6,014 bases of DNA. Source: Thermodesulfobacteriales bacterium (GTDB lineage: Bacteria; Desulfobacterota_D; UBA1144; Nemesobacterales; UBA2774). A model generated the notes under the pieces. The model was not told the DNA's origin. It made no database searches and worked only from the letters and a program-made list of their open reading frames with translations. Location of the stretch: positions 1-6,014 of the forward strand of contig SPCL01000127.1 of assembly GCA_004525335.1 (NCBI GenBank). The letters are read 5' to 3'. How positions within the stretch are numbered: position 1 is the first letter of the stretch; each line of letters starts with the position of its first letter. Below, piece after piece: positions 1 to 6,014 of the stretch. A program made the translations under genes and the position numbers.

Positions 1-23
1 CATGAATAAGTTTCCAAGAAAAT

Positions 24-29
24 GGAGGT
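24..29 (+). promoter_or_regulatory. Shine-Dalgarno GGAGGT deciding a TTG start
   Basis: A perfect GGAGGT sits 8 bases before an in-frame TTG at 38-40. The surrounding ATGGAGGTA is repeated exactly before the paralogous gene (504-513 region), where it precedes an ATG. In both genes the start codon is followed by TTTAAA. This is the main reason to place the first gene's start at 38. Confidence 0.7.
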
Positions 30-37
30 ATAAACAA

Positions 38-466
38 TTGTTTAAATTATCACTGATTGTTTCATTTGCCGTTCTCGCTTCTTTCTCAACAGCTTGGGCA
101 GAAGAATCGCTCCCTGTCGTGCCAGGACTATATTCAGTAAAATCAACAACAAGTTCTAACTTGAGTCCTGAACCTAAGAGCGTAACTGAAGAACATTGCA
201 TTCCAATTGATACGTTTACTCCAAGTATGACGCTTCCAGACGCAACTTGCACAGCCACCAACGTAAAGAAAAGCGGTAACAAGCTTAGATTTGATATTAC
301 TTGTCCGGGTAACGTTGAAAGGCCCCCCATGACTGGCAAAGCAGAAGTAGTTACTACAAAATCAACCTTAAACATAAAAATGGAGATAGTTAACACTTTT
401 GAAGATAAGGTGTATTCTGTTAACTCTTTATCAGAAGGGAAACGCATAGGGGACTGCAAAAAGTAA
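38..466 (+). CDS. Secreted DUF3617-type protein, first of a tandem pair
   Basis: Small exported protein of unknown function, 142 aa from the chosen start. It begins with a basic residue, a hydrophobic signal-peptide core and a likely signal peptidase site after AWA (about residue 21), so the mature protein should be periplasmic or secreted. The mature part opens with VVPGLYS, has four cysteines (54, 71, 89, 140) and ends in EGKRIGDCKK. The PG-x-Y/W start, cysteine spacing and GKR-x-GDC ending are what I know from the DUF3617 family, whose role is not established. I chose the TTG at 38 over the in-frame ATG at 2: a GGAGGT lies 8 bases before the TTG, and the protein then lines up with the first residues of the paralog at 524. 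The ATG start would put the GGAGGT inside the gene and add 12 residues, and whatever precedes position 1 is unseen. About half the residues match the next gene by eye. Confidence 0.8.
   Translation: MFKLSLIVSFAVLASFSTAWAEESLPVVPGLYSVKSTTSSNLSPEPKSVTEEHCIPIDTFTPSMTLPDATCTATNVKKSGNKLRFDITCPGNVERPPMTGKAEVVTTKSTLNIKMEIVNTFEDKVYSVNSLSEGKRIGDCKK
429..459 (+). repeat. Direct repeat copy 1 (3' end of DUF3617 gene 1)
   Basis: This 31-base stretch matches 921-951 at 28 positions by direct comparison. It encodes the conserved SEGKR-x-GDC ending. It marks the tandem gene duplication and is higher in nucleotide identity than the rest of the gene, so strong constraint or local gene conversion are both possible. 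Confidence 0.8.
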
Positions 467-506
467 ACTTAATCGTTAAATTAGCTTTTAATGATTATGA
501 AAATAT

Positions 507-512
507 GGAGGT
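507..512 (+). promoter_or_regulatory. Shine-Dalgarno GGAGGT for the second DUF3617 gene
   Basis: GGAGGT lies 11 bases before the ATG at 524, a slightly long but workable spacing. It sits in the same ATGGAGGTA context as the site before the first gene, so the duplication included the translation start region. I see no convincing promoter in the 57 bp between the two genes, so they may be co-transcribed. Confidence 0.65.
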
Positions 513-523
513 AATAATAGAAT

Positions 524-955
524 ATGTTTAAACTTATTCTTTCTGTATCACTAATGGTTCTTATCTCTTTCTCAGTTTCACTAGCAGCGGATGATTCAAT
601 TAAAGTCGTCCCCGGAAACTATTCCATTACAACAACTACAAGATCAAATATGAGTCCGAATCCAAAGACGGATACTGAAGAGCAGTGTATAACGGACACT
701 TCGTTTAATCCGCGTATGTCTTTACCCGACGATAATAGTTGTACCGCAAGTAATGTAAAGAAGTCCGAGAATAAACTTACATTTGATATTAAATGTGAAG
801 GCGGTCAGATGATGCCTCCTATGACCGGTAAGGCAGGAGCAAGCACTACTTCTTCAATCGTAAACTATCAAATTAAGATGGTAGGGGCTTTTCAAGGACA
901 AGAATTTTCTATTAACTCAGTATCAGAAGGGAAACGCACCGGGGATTGCAAGTAA
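524..955 (+). CDS. Secreted DUF3617-type protein, second of a tandem pair
   Basis: 143 aa paralog of the preceding gene. Residues 1-21 form a Sec signal peptide (MFKL start, hydrophobic core, cleavage likely around SLAA/DD). The mature domain has the same order of marks: VVPGNYS near 28-34, TEEQC (C55), SCTASNVKKS (C73), FDIKC (C91), PPMTGKA near 98-104, and EGKRTGDCK at the end (C142). Conserved cysteines could form two disulfides in the periplasm; this is inference. Start ATG 524 is supported by GGAGGT. The gene ends 52 bp before the convergent TauE/SafE gene. Function is unknown; the family assignment rests on the PG-x-Y/W opening and GKR-x-GDC end as I remember them. A close pair of paralogs suggests either dosage or divergent partners. 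Confidence 0.85.
   Translation: MFKLILSVSLMVLISFSVSLAADDSIKVVPGNYSITTTTRSNMSPNPKTDTEEQCITDTSFNPRMSLPDDNSCTASNVKKSENKLTFDIKCEGGQMMPPMTGKAGASTTSSIVNYQIKMVGAFQGQEFSINSVSEGKRTGDCK
921..951 (+). repeat. Direct repeat copy 2 (3' end of DUF3617 gene 2)
   Basis: Second copy of the 31-base repeat at 429-459, with three mismatches. Both copies occupy the same place at the end of their genes, so this is the footprint of a tandem duplication and not a mobile or regulatory repeat. Confidence 0.8.
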
Positions 956-1007
956 AAAGAAATTTTCTTTAGACTCCCAATCACTAAGCTCTTAATCATT
1001 TTGGCCT

Positions 1008-1742
1008 CTAAGCATTAAGTATAAGGTTTACGCCTATGATAATTAAAATTAGTAATACAGCGAGCTTGAAGCGCTCTTCGGATATTTTATGCCGCAGTTT
1101 GCCACCAAGATAAATCCCCGCTGCAACAGGTATCGCCCCTACTATTGAGTATTTGAGGGTCTCCAAACTTATTAGATCGAATTTACCAAAAATAATAAGA
1201 AGCACTATTATGGAAAGTGTGAATCCTAAGTTTATAGCATTTATCATACCGTTTCTATCTAGCTTTAGTGAAAGTAGATAGGGGAGCATGGGGATGATCT
1301 GAGTTCCTGTGAGGCCGTTTAGAAAACCGTTAGTAAGTCCAACAGGTACCGATAGTATCCTCTCGTTTTTCTCTGGGATTGAGATCTCAATTTTTAGAAG
1401 AAGCAGCAGTGAGTAAGCAATTGAAAGAATCCCCAAAACAATCTTTGCCGCATAGTTGCCGACCATATTCAAAATTAAAACCCCGGCATAGATTCCAGGT
1501 AATGCAGATATATAAAGCAGCCAGAATCGCCGCAGACTTTGCTTGAGCCTACCGGTTTGATAAATCATTATCACGTTGCTAAGAAGTGAGGGCAGAACAA
1601 CAAGCGGTATGGCTTCTTCTAATTTTATAAATAAAGCAATCACCGGCAGGCAAAGGCTAACAAAGCCAAGTCCTGTTAGGCCCTTAATAAAAGCCCCGGC
1701 AAAAAAGGTGCTGTATACAATTATGAGTATATGGGTGTCCAT
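1008..1742 (-). CDS. TauE/SafE (TSUP) family membrane permease
   Basis: A 244 aa inner-membrane protein made almost entirely of hydrophobic helices, with about eight predicted segments (around 4-20, 31-62, 73-94, 98-117, 132-160, 174-194, 206-222 and 228-243). The two halves open with similar motifs, FIKGLTGLGF at 18-27 and FLNGLTGTQI at 140-149. This is the internal duplication typical of the TSUP/TauE/SafE family (often annotated as sulfite exporter). Family members move sulfur-containing or organic anions such as sulfite or sulfoacetate; the substrate here cannot be read from sequence, and no sulfur gene lies nearby. Length is typical. The ATG at 1742 has no clear Shine-Dalgarno site, so the start is less certain than the identity. 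It lies 57 bp after the M23 lipoprotein gene on the same strand and may share its transcript. Confidence 0.87.
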   Translation of the reverse strand: MDTHILIIVYSTFFAGAFIKGLTGLGFVSLCLPVIALFIKLEEAIPLVVLPSLLSNVIMIYQTGRLKQSLRRFWLLYISALPGIYAGVLILNMVGNYAAKIVLGILSIAYSLLLLLKIEISIPEKNERILSVPVGLTNGFLNGLTGTQIIPMLPYLLSLKLDRNGMINAINLGFTLSIIVLLIIFGKFDLISLETLKYSIVGAIPVAAGIYLGGKLRHKISEERFKLAVLLILIIIGVNLILNA

Positions 1743-1799
1743 CTTGGTTTAGTCTCGAGCGGTATGTCTAATATTCACTTGTCAGAATATATTTAAGAC

Positions 1800-3050
1800 C
1801 TACTCTGCGAAGTTAACGATGCTGAGATCCAGAGGTAAATCGTCTTTATGTATCCCAGAGATACTAACGGGAAAAATCTCAAGTGGTGTGCCGTCTCTTT
1901 CAGCGTCCTCAAAGGCTTGAGTTGATTCTGCTCTTCCAATAAGATCATATTCATAAATCATATAGGGGATACCGTTAGAACCAAATGTGGAGGGTCCGGA
2001 GATCATATGGAAATGAAGATGCGGGGCTGAAGTATTTCCGGTGTTTCCCACAAGCCCGATTACCTGTCCACGAGTCACAAAATCCCCAGCTTCAACGGCA
2101 ACACTGCCTTTTATCATATGGGCGTAAAAGGCAAAGTTTCCGTTCCCTAAGTCTATTACTACGAAGTTGCCGTCTGCTTCTTCAAGCGGTATCAATGGAG
2201 GTAGTTCACCAGGTATTTGATCGTCGTATTTGTCTACAGCTATTACAACTCTACCCTCACCTACTGATAGTATCTCTTGACCGTAAGCAAAATAACTTGT
2301 TACATCGAGGGGGTTGCCCACGTAAATACGGTTCTGCTCATCCAGTTTCTCCCAGTCGATTGCAAACCTTTGAGAAATAACCAGCTTGCCATTGATAGGA
2401 ATAACTGCTCGAACATGGCGCTCGGCTGTACAGCATCCATCTGCCGCTACCCATTTTGTGCCTCTTAGAGGCGGTCCCATAACAACAGCATTAGCTTCGG
2501 GAACATAACTTTCAGCCTCAATCTGGACTATCTCCTGAGTATCAGGTGGTAGGCTTAAAAAAACTAAAAATCCTTCCGGAATTCCGCCGGGAATTGTGAT
2601 TTTTAGTCTGTGAGCTATTTTATTTGGAATATCCTCAAGGCTATCTACAGAAAAAGTTATAAAAAAGACTGATGTCCGGCCTTCTTCAAGGTTATCACTT
2701 GGTATTCTGCCGGGGATGATTTGGTTATTGGGAGTAACTGTATCGCCAGAGAAGCTTGTAAAGACCTGACCGTGATCTTCGGCATTTAAAACTTCAAGAG
2801 AATTTATCAGCCATGTAAATGAGGTAGCGTTTGTAAGCTGAAGCTCATAAGTCAGGTGATATTTGCCGTCAGAGCCGAGTACAGGGCTGGGTATTGTGAC
2901 CAATGAGGCGACTATCGGAGTGAATTCGTTTTGTATATCTTCAACCATACCTCCTCCGCTTCCATTTGAATTGTGGCATCCACCGATATGGAAAACAGCT
3001 CCAGTGATTAACGCGCAAAATATAATTATTCCAATAATATTCAGTCTCAT
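1800..3050 (-). CDS. M23 (LytM-type) metallopeptidase-like lipoprotein
   Basis: 416 aa envelope protein. Residues 1-25 read as a lipoprotein signal peptide ending in a lipobox-like IGGC (C25), followed by a Gly/Ser/Asn linker, so it is probably membrane-anchored. Residues about 45-175 form a beta-rich domain that I do not recognise. Residues about 205-350 match the M23 peptidase/LytM fold: RFAIDW (D232), GEGRVV near 264-269, FYAHM (H311), a GD-x-V-x-RGQVIGLVGNTGNT stretch and PHLHFH (H344, H346). M23 enzymes cut peptidoglycan cross-links; catalytically dead members act as amidase activators. The canonical first motif is H-x-x-x-D, but here R228 stands where histidine is expected, while D232, H311 and H346 remain. 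H212 and a Cys pair (206-207) lie just upstream and might compensate, or the protein may be inactive. ATG 3050 has GGAG 7 bases upstream. Peptidase class is likely; activity is unproven. Confidence 0.85.
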   Translation of the reverse strand: MRLNIIGIIIFCALITGAVFHIGGCHNSNGSGGGMVEDIQNEFTPIVASLVTIPSPVLGSDGKYHLTYELQLTNATSFTWLINSLEVLNAEDHGQVFTSFSGDTVTPNNQIIPGRIPSDNLEEGRTSVFFITFSVDSLEDIPNKIAHRLKITIPGGIPEGFLVFLSLPPDTQEIVQIEAESYVPEANAVVMGPPLRGTKWVAADGCCTAERHVRAVIPINGKLVISQRFAIDWEKLDEQNRIYVGNPLDVTSYFAYGQEILSVGEGRVVIAVDKYDDQIPGELPPLIPLEEADGNFVVIDLGNGNFAFYAHMIKGSVAVEAGDFVTRGQVIGLVGNTGNTSAPHLHFHMISGPSTFGSNGIPYMIYEYDLIGRAESTQAFEDAERDGTPLEIFPVSISGIHKDDLPLDLSIVNFAE

Positions 3051-3057
3051 GTGAATT

Positions 3058-3061
3058 CTCC
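3058..3061 (-). promoter_or_regulatory. Shine-Dalgarno for the M23 lipoprotein
   Basis: On the minus strand GGAG (within GGATGGAG) precedes the ATG at 3050 by 7 bases, which supports this start and keeps the complete lipoprotein signal peptide. Confidence 0.6.
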
Positions 3062-3095
3062 ATCCATCTCTAAATTTATTCTTTAACTGTCGGTC

Positions 3096-3144
3096 AATAT
3101 ATCAAACTTGTATTTATTATACAATACGTTCTGGCTTCTGTTGT
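3096..3144 (-). promoter_or_regulatory. Possible promoter(s) for the M23-TauE unit
   Basis: Two overlapping candidates are visible on the minus strand. One has TTGTAT (3119-3124), a 17-base spacer and TATATT (3096-3101). The other has a perfect TATAAT (3116-3121) with only a weak ACAACA (3139-3144) at 17 bases. Both -35 boxes are poor matches, and AT-rich intergenic DNA produces such boxes by chance. They fall in the 123 bp between the alkD-like and M23 genes, which is where a promoter for the downstream pair would be expected. Confidence 0.35.
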
Positions 3145-3173
3145 TGGATTATGAGGCTCGACTAGTAATGGCT

Positions 3174-3881
3174 TTAGTCTCTAGCCTGTTTACATTTCTT
3201 TCCAAGACGGCCTGAAGAGATAACTTTCTCTATATACTGCTTAGCTAGTGGGACTTTGCATGCGGTGCCGCCCATATCGACCTCTACTTTGCCGATCAGA
3301 CGAGCTGTCTCAATTGCTTCATTGGATAACGGTTTTACAAAAGATCCGACAGCTATGATAAATTCGTTCATTGTATAGCGTACTCGGTTCTTTGAAGTAG
3401 AGATTTTCTCAATCACAAGCTGCATAAATTCTGAGATTGCATCCATATGAATATTCTCATCAGGGGTTATTGACACCCAGTTAGAAAGAGTTGACCAGCC
3501 GGCGGATTCAACCATTTCCTGATCAGAATTGATCCATTCAATTGCTAATTGCCACCCGTGCGGGGAATCGGTAGCAAGCCTGGCGACCGTGTATTCGCTG
3601 AGCATGTGCCAGTAAGCGCCGTTTGCCCATTTACGAAGCTCGTCTCTGCTCACAACATTCGGATCGGCAATTAGACCAGCTAGATACATAGCGTCTGAGT
3701 TATCTGTGTCATAGAGCTCAAGGGCTAGGGCATGGTTAGTCCTGATTTTCTTAACTAACTTTTTCAGATCGGCGATCTTTACACCATAAAGCGGCTCGCG
3801 GGCGCCGTGGCGGATATAAATCTTTTTTGTCTGTTCGTTTCCTAGCTCGTTCAATTTCTTCATTACAGTTTTAAGTGTCAT
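3174..3881 (-). CDS. AlkD-like DNA alkylation repair protein
   Basis: Predicted cytoplasmic all-helical HEAT-like repeat protein of 235 aa in the DNA alkylation repair (AlkC/AlkD) family. AlkD-type glycosylases remove N3- and N7-alkylated purines. Family marks in order are YIRHGA (22-27), GVKI-x-DLKKLVKKI (33-47), DTDNSDAMYLAGLIAD (58-73), ESAGWSTLSNW (125-135), NRVRYTMNEFIIAVGS (165-180) and VDMGGTACKVPLA (201-213). The last two resemble a subfamily whose activity I cannot state. I chose ATG 3881 because the protein then begins at the family's normal start. An open frame continues to a TTG at 3977, adding 32 residues with a hydrophobic run. That region overlaps a good promoter for the divergent kinase gene and lacks similarity to the family, so I treat it as intergenic. 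No strong Shine-Dalgarno precedes either start. No adaptive-response gene is nearby. Confidence 0.87.
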   Translation of the reverse strand: MTLKTVMKKLNELGNEQTKKIYIRHGAREPLYGVKIADLKKLVKKIRTNHALALELYDTDNSDAMYLAGLIADPNVVSRDELRKWANGAYWHMLSEYTVARLATDSPHGWQLAIEWINSDQEMVESAGWSTLSNWVSITPDENIHMDAISEFMQLVIEKISTSKNRVRYTMNEFIIAVGSFVKPLSNEAIETARLIGKVEVDMGGTACKVPLAKQYIEKVISSGRLGKKCKQARD

Positions 3882-3965
3882 ATAGGCGGTCTCGATAAAG
3901 CCATGGAATAGTATCAAGAAGAGTATTGGGAATAGCAAACAAGATGCTGTGGATTTAAAATTGTT

Positions 3966-3994
3966 TAGACATATCAATCAGTGCTCTGTATCAT
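3966..3994 (+). promoter_or_regulatory. Sigma-70-type promoter of the lipid kinase/phosphatase operon
   Basis: TAGACA at 3966-3971 (five of six to TTGACA), a 17-base spacer and TATCAT at 3989-3994 (five of six to TATAAT). The predicted transcription start is near 4001, only about 7 bases before the ATG at 4008, so the message would be nearly leaderless. This fits the absence of a Shine-Dalgarno site there. Read from sequence only. Confidence 0.5.
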
Positions 3995-4007
3995 TAAATA
4001 TTAAGTT

Positions 4008-4958
4008 ATGGATAAAGAAATACTGAGCGGTTTTAACAATATACATCTCATCATAAATCCTGTCTCAGGACCGGGAGTTGTGCCTGTTGGAGAGATACGT
4101 TCAAAATTTAGTGTGCTTGAAGATAGACTTACCGTTCATGAAACCCTCCTCGATCTTAACGCCAAGACTTTGGCAGAGGGCGCTGTATCACAAGGCGCCG
4201 ATCTCGTGGTTGTTGTGGGTGGGGACGGCACGATGCTTCAGGTTGCCGAAGGGCTTATCGATACCGGAGTCCCACTTGCCGTGATTCCCGGGGGGACGGC
4301 CAATGTGTTTGCTAATGAGCTAGAGATTCCAAATGATAAAATGGAAGCGATCGATTCCCTATTAAGCCAAAAAACTCATATACGCAAAATAGATGTTGGA
4401 TGCGTGGGTGAGAAGCATTTCCTTCTCAGGCTTGGAATTGGGCTTGAGGCTGTAATGACTGTAATGACTGACAGGGAAGTAAAAGATAGGTATGGGTTTT
4501 GGGCATATATTTGGACTGCCCTAAGGGTGGGAAGCAGAATGAAGCAGGCCCATTATTATATGGTAATTGACGGCAAGAGAAAGAAGATTAAAGGGGTAAC
4601 TTGTGTAATATGCAACTCTGGTAATCTTGGGCTTCCCGGGGTAAAGCTACTTCCTGATATAGACGTGTCGGACGGCAAACTCGATGTTGTAGTCGTAAGG
4701 GAGGCGAGTTTGTGGTCAGCGGGATCACTTTTGTATCATGCTGTTAAAGGTGTATTCTCAAAGGTTAAAGCCCACGGTGACAGACCGTGTTATTCTATAT
4801 ATCACACTCAGGCAAAAGAGGTAATTTTGTTGTCCGCATCAAAACAGGTAGCTGCCAGAGATGGGGAGGATGTGGGTTCTGATTTTCCTCTCAGAATTAC
4901 GCTTAAGCACAATGCGCTTTTGGTCTTGGTACCAGAGGTGAAAGGATTCTTTGATTAA
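4008..4958 (+). CDS. Diacylglycerol kinase-like lipid kinase (DagK/YegS family)
   Basis: 316 aa soluble or membrane-associated lipid kinase expected to transfer phosphate from ATP to a lipid hydroxyl, such as diacylglycerol or a related lipid. The N-terminal catalytic domain shows INPVSGPG (16-23), the nucleotide-binding VVGGDGTMLQVAEGL (69-83) and VIPGGTANVFANELEIP (92-108). The C-terminal half is the usual beta-rich domain, with the DVSDGKLDVVVV segment around 218-230 and a late ARDGED, where the DGE resembles the family's conserved acidic site. Length is typical (about 300 aa). No transmembrane segment is evident, which separates it from the small integral DgkA type. The gene is first in an operon: the phosphatase starts 2 bases after its stop. 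The exact lipid substrate (diacylglycerol, sphingoid base, phosphatidylglycerol) cannot be read. ATG 4008 lacks a Shine-Dalgarno site but sits just after a promoter. Confidence 0.92.
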   Translation: MDKEILSGFNNIHLIINPVSGPGVVPVGEIRSKFSVLEDRLTVHETLLDLNAKTLAEGAVSQGADLVVVVGGDGTMLQVAEGLIDTGVPLAVIPGGTANVFANELEIPNDKMEAIDSLLSQKTHIRKIDVGCVGEKHFLLRLGIGLEAVMTVMTDREVKDRYGFWAYIWTALRVGSRMKQAHYYMVIDGKRKKIKGVTCVICNSGNLGLPGVKLLPDIDVSDGKLDVVVVREASLWSAGSLLYHAVKGVFSKVKAHGDRPCYSIYHTQAKEVILLSASKQVAARDGEDVGSDFPLRITLKHNALLVLVPEVKGFFD

Positions 4959-4960
4959 TA

Positions 4961-5509
4961 ATGACAAATCTTACTGAGCTAAAACGTTTAATAGATCATT
5001 TTCACAAGCAGGGTTTCCGCAAAGGTTTTATTGCTGCTTTCGACAAGTTGTATAGATGGATTACAGGCACTCCTGTAAAGAGGTACAGCGTGATCGACGA
5101 GCATATCTGGTTAGGGGGGCAGCCAAGACAAACAGGGCTCGCCAAACTCGCAAGACACGGTGTTACAGGGGTTATTAATATGAGGAGCGAATATCACTAT
5201 ACTCTCCATAAGGACCTGAGCAAAATACATCTCTTGCTGTTGCCGACTGATGATAACGAGGCCCCTACGTTAGAGCATCTACATGAAGGAGTTGATTTTA
5301 TTAAGGAGAGAGTGCAAGAAGGCGGGAAAGTTTACATACACTGTTGGGAGGGGCTTGGAAGGAGCGCCACAATGGCAGCAGCCTATTTCATAAGCCAGGG
5401 GAATTCGATAGATGAAGCGTGGGAATATATTAAGCGGCGACGTTCGTTCGTAAGACCTACGCTAGTTCAGATAGAACGCTTAGAAGAGTTCTCTAATCAT
5501 ATCAGATAA
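4961..5509 (+). CDS. Dual-specificity (Cys-based) phosphatase, DUSP/PTPMT1-like
   Basis: 182 aa protein phosphatase-fold enzyme. A C-x5-R active-site loop, HCWEGLGRS, places the nucleophile at C128 and the phosphate-binding Arg at R134. The candidate general acid is D97 or D98 in LPTDDNEAP (94-102). Upstream, IDEHIWLGGQP (45-55) and GVTGVINMRSE (67-77) are typical of DUSP-type phosphatases. Residues 1-40 are an amphipathic, basic extension (KGFIAAFDKLYRWITG) that could touch the membrane; I see no true transmembrane helix. DUSP relatives dephosphorylate proteins, but PTPMT1-type members remove phosphate from lipids such as phosphatidylglycerophosphate. Position immediately after a lipid kinase favours a lipid or lipid-pathway substrate; this is inference. 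The start is 2 bases after the kinase stop (TAATAATG arrangement), consistent with translational coupling; the nearest AAAGGA is 14 bases away. Confidence 0.9.
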   Translation: MTNLTELKRLIDHFHKQGFRKGFIAAFDKLYRWITGTPVKRYSVIDEHIWLGGQPRQTGLAKLARHGVTGVINMRSEYHYTLHKDLSKIHLLLLPTDDNEAPTLEHLHEGVDFIKERVQEGGKVYIHCWEGLGRSATMAAAYFISQGNSIDEAWEYIKRRRSFVRPTLVQIERLEEFSNHIR

Positions 5510-5518
5510 GGCACGAAA

Positions 5519-5953
5519 TTATTCCGGCAATAACTCGCCCGAACCGCCAGCTTGTTCCGGCAGATCTTTAAACTTTGACAGCCCGTCTTTAATCGGCAGT
5601 ACAGTTTCTTCATAGAATATGTGCATTACCGGCTTGAATTCTAATTCCGGAATCACTGCAGCATATACATCTATAAGGCCCATAGGTTTATGATCTGTGA
5701 GAATATGGCCCCCGCACGTATTACATGACTTGCGGTAACTATTCTCAGTCTTGTTGTAGGTAAGGATGTTATCTTCACCTTTTGTAATTTCCATAGCCTC
5801 AGGTTTCCAGAGGGTAAATGCATTTACGGGGCCTGCTGAACAATGCCGGCAAGATTCGCAGTGGCAATATCCCATAGCGACAGCTTCTCCGCTTACCATA
5901 AATTCAACTGCTCCACAAAAGCAGCTTCCTGAATAAGTTTTTTCCTCGCTCAT
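5519..5953 (-). CDS. GFA/CENP-V-family zinc-binding protein
   Basis: 144 aa protein of the glutathione-dependent formaldehyde-activating (GFA/CENP-V) domain family. Expected zinc-binding cysteines are all present: SCFCG (C11, C13), CHCESC (C30, C32, C35) and CNTCGG (C77, C80). The first and last groups usually form a structural zinc site and the middle group a second site. The family name comes from an enzyme thought to speed glutathione-formaldehyde adduct formation, but most members have no proven activity and no formaldehyde dehydrogenase is nearby, so I would not assign that reaction. Length is normal for single-domain members. ATG 5953 has AAGG 8 bases upstream on the minus strand. It is convergent with the phosphatase gene with only 9 bases between stops and no visible terminator, so the two transcripts may overlap. 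Its upstream promoter region is cut by the window end. Confidence 0.9.
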   Translation of the reverse strand: MSEEKTYSGSCFCGAVEFMVSGEAVAMGYCHCESCRHCSAGPVNAFTLWKPEAMEITKGEDNILTYNKTENSYRKSCNTCGGHILTDHKPMGLIDVYAAVIPELEFKPVMHIFYEETVLPIKDGLSKFKDLPEQAGGSGELLPE

Positions 5954-6014
5954 TATTGTGACCTTCCCCCTGCTAAATGGACCAGTTAAAAGTAGAGAAA
6001 TCTGGCAAAATAAC

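Noticed and set aside
956..970. Perfect inverted repeat AAAGAAA-T-TTTCTTT just after the second DUF3617 stop, a possible terminator
   Set aside because: The stem is pure A/T apart from one G and one C, and has a one-base centre with no room for a loop; I would not call a terminator on this.
1771..1790. Six-base inverted repeat ATATTC/GAATAT between the M23 and TauE/SafE genes, a possible operator
   Set aside because: Short, AT-rich and not paired with a promoter; expected by chance in such sequence.
1985..2380. Plus-strand open frame of 131 codons inside the M23 gene
   Set aside because: It is antisense to a well-supported coding gene, has an arginine- and leucine-rich composition, and matches no family I know; a shadow frame.
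4078..4284. Second plus-strand open frame inside the lipid kinase gene
   Set aside because: It overlaps a gene with clear kinase motifs in another frame and shows no features of its own.
5510..5560. Possible bidirectional terminator between the phosphatase and GFA genes, from repeated TTCCGGCA
   Set aside because: The TTCCGGCA copies are direct repeats (5522-5529 and 5556-5563 region) within the GFA coding end, not a stem, and there is no T-run.

Overview
The window suggests a Gram-negative bacterium of moderate to lowish GC. It carries Sec-exported small proteins, a lipoprotein signal peptide, bacterial -35/-10 promoters and mixed ATG/TTG starts. Nothing here fixes the taxon. A Deltaproteobacteria-like or candidate-phylum lineage would fit the DUF3617 plus M23 lipoprotein content, but that is only an impression. 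I see no tRNA, rRNA, CRISPR array, insertion sequence, phage gene or integration site, and no gene-free stretch over about 300 bases.

Layout: (1) 38-955, plus strand: two tandem paralogous secreted DUF3617-type proteins, each behind its own near-identical ribosome binding site. (2) 1008-3881, minus strand: in transcription order an AlkD-like DNA alkylation repair protein, an M23-type lipoprotein with an N-terminal domain I do not recognise, and a TauE/SafE (TSUP) permease. The 123 bp before the M23 gene holds possible promoter elements. (3) 4008-5509, plus strand: a diacylglycerol/sphingosine-kinase-like lipid kinase followed after 2 bp by a dual-specificity phosphatase, almost certainly one operon behind a recognisable promoter. 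(4) 5519-5953, minus strand: a GFA/CENP-V-type zinc protein, convergent with the phosphatase 9 bp away.

Most of the window looks like ordinary chromosomal housekeeping and accessory genes without one common theme. The clearest functional unit is the lipid kinase/phosphatase pair, which may phosphorylate and dephosphorylate lipid substrates at the inner membrane. The points most worth a second look are that pair, its promoter that leaves almost no 5' leader, the duplicated DUF3617 genes whose comparison points to a TTG start for the first, and the M23 protein in which the usual first zinc-ligand histidine appears to be arginine. I did not find convincing evidence of a new multi-gene system.
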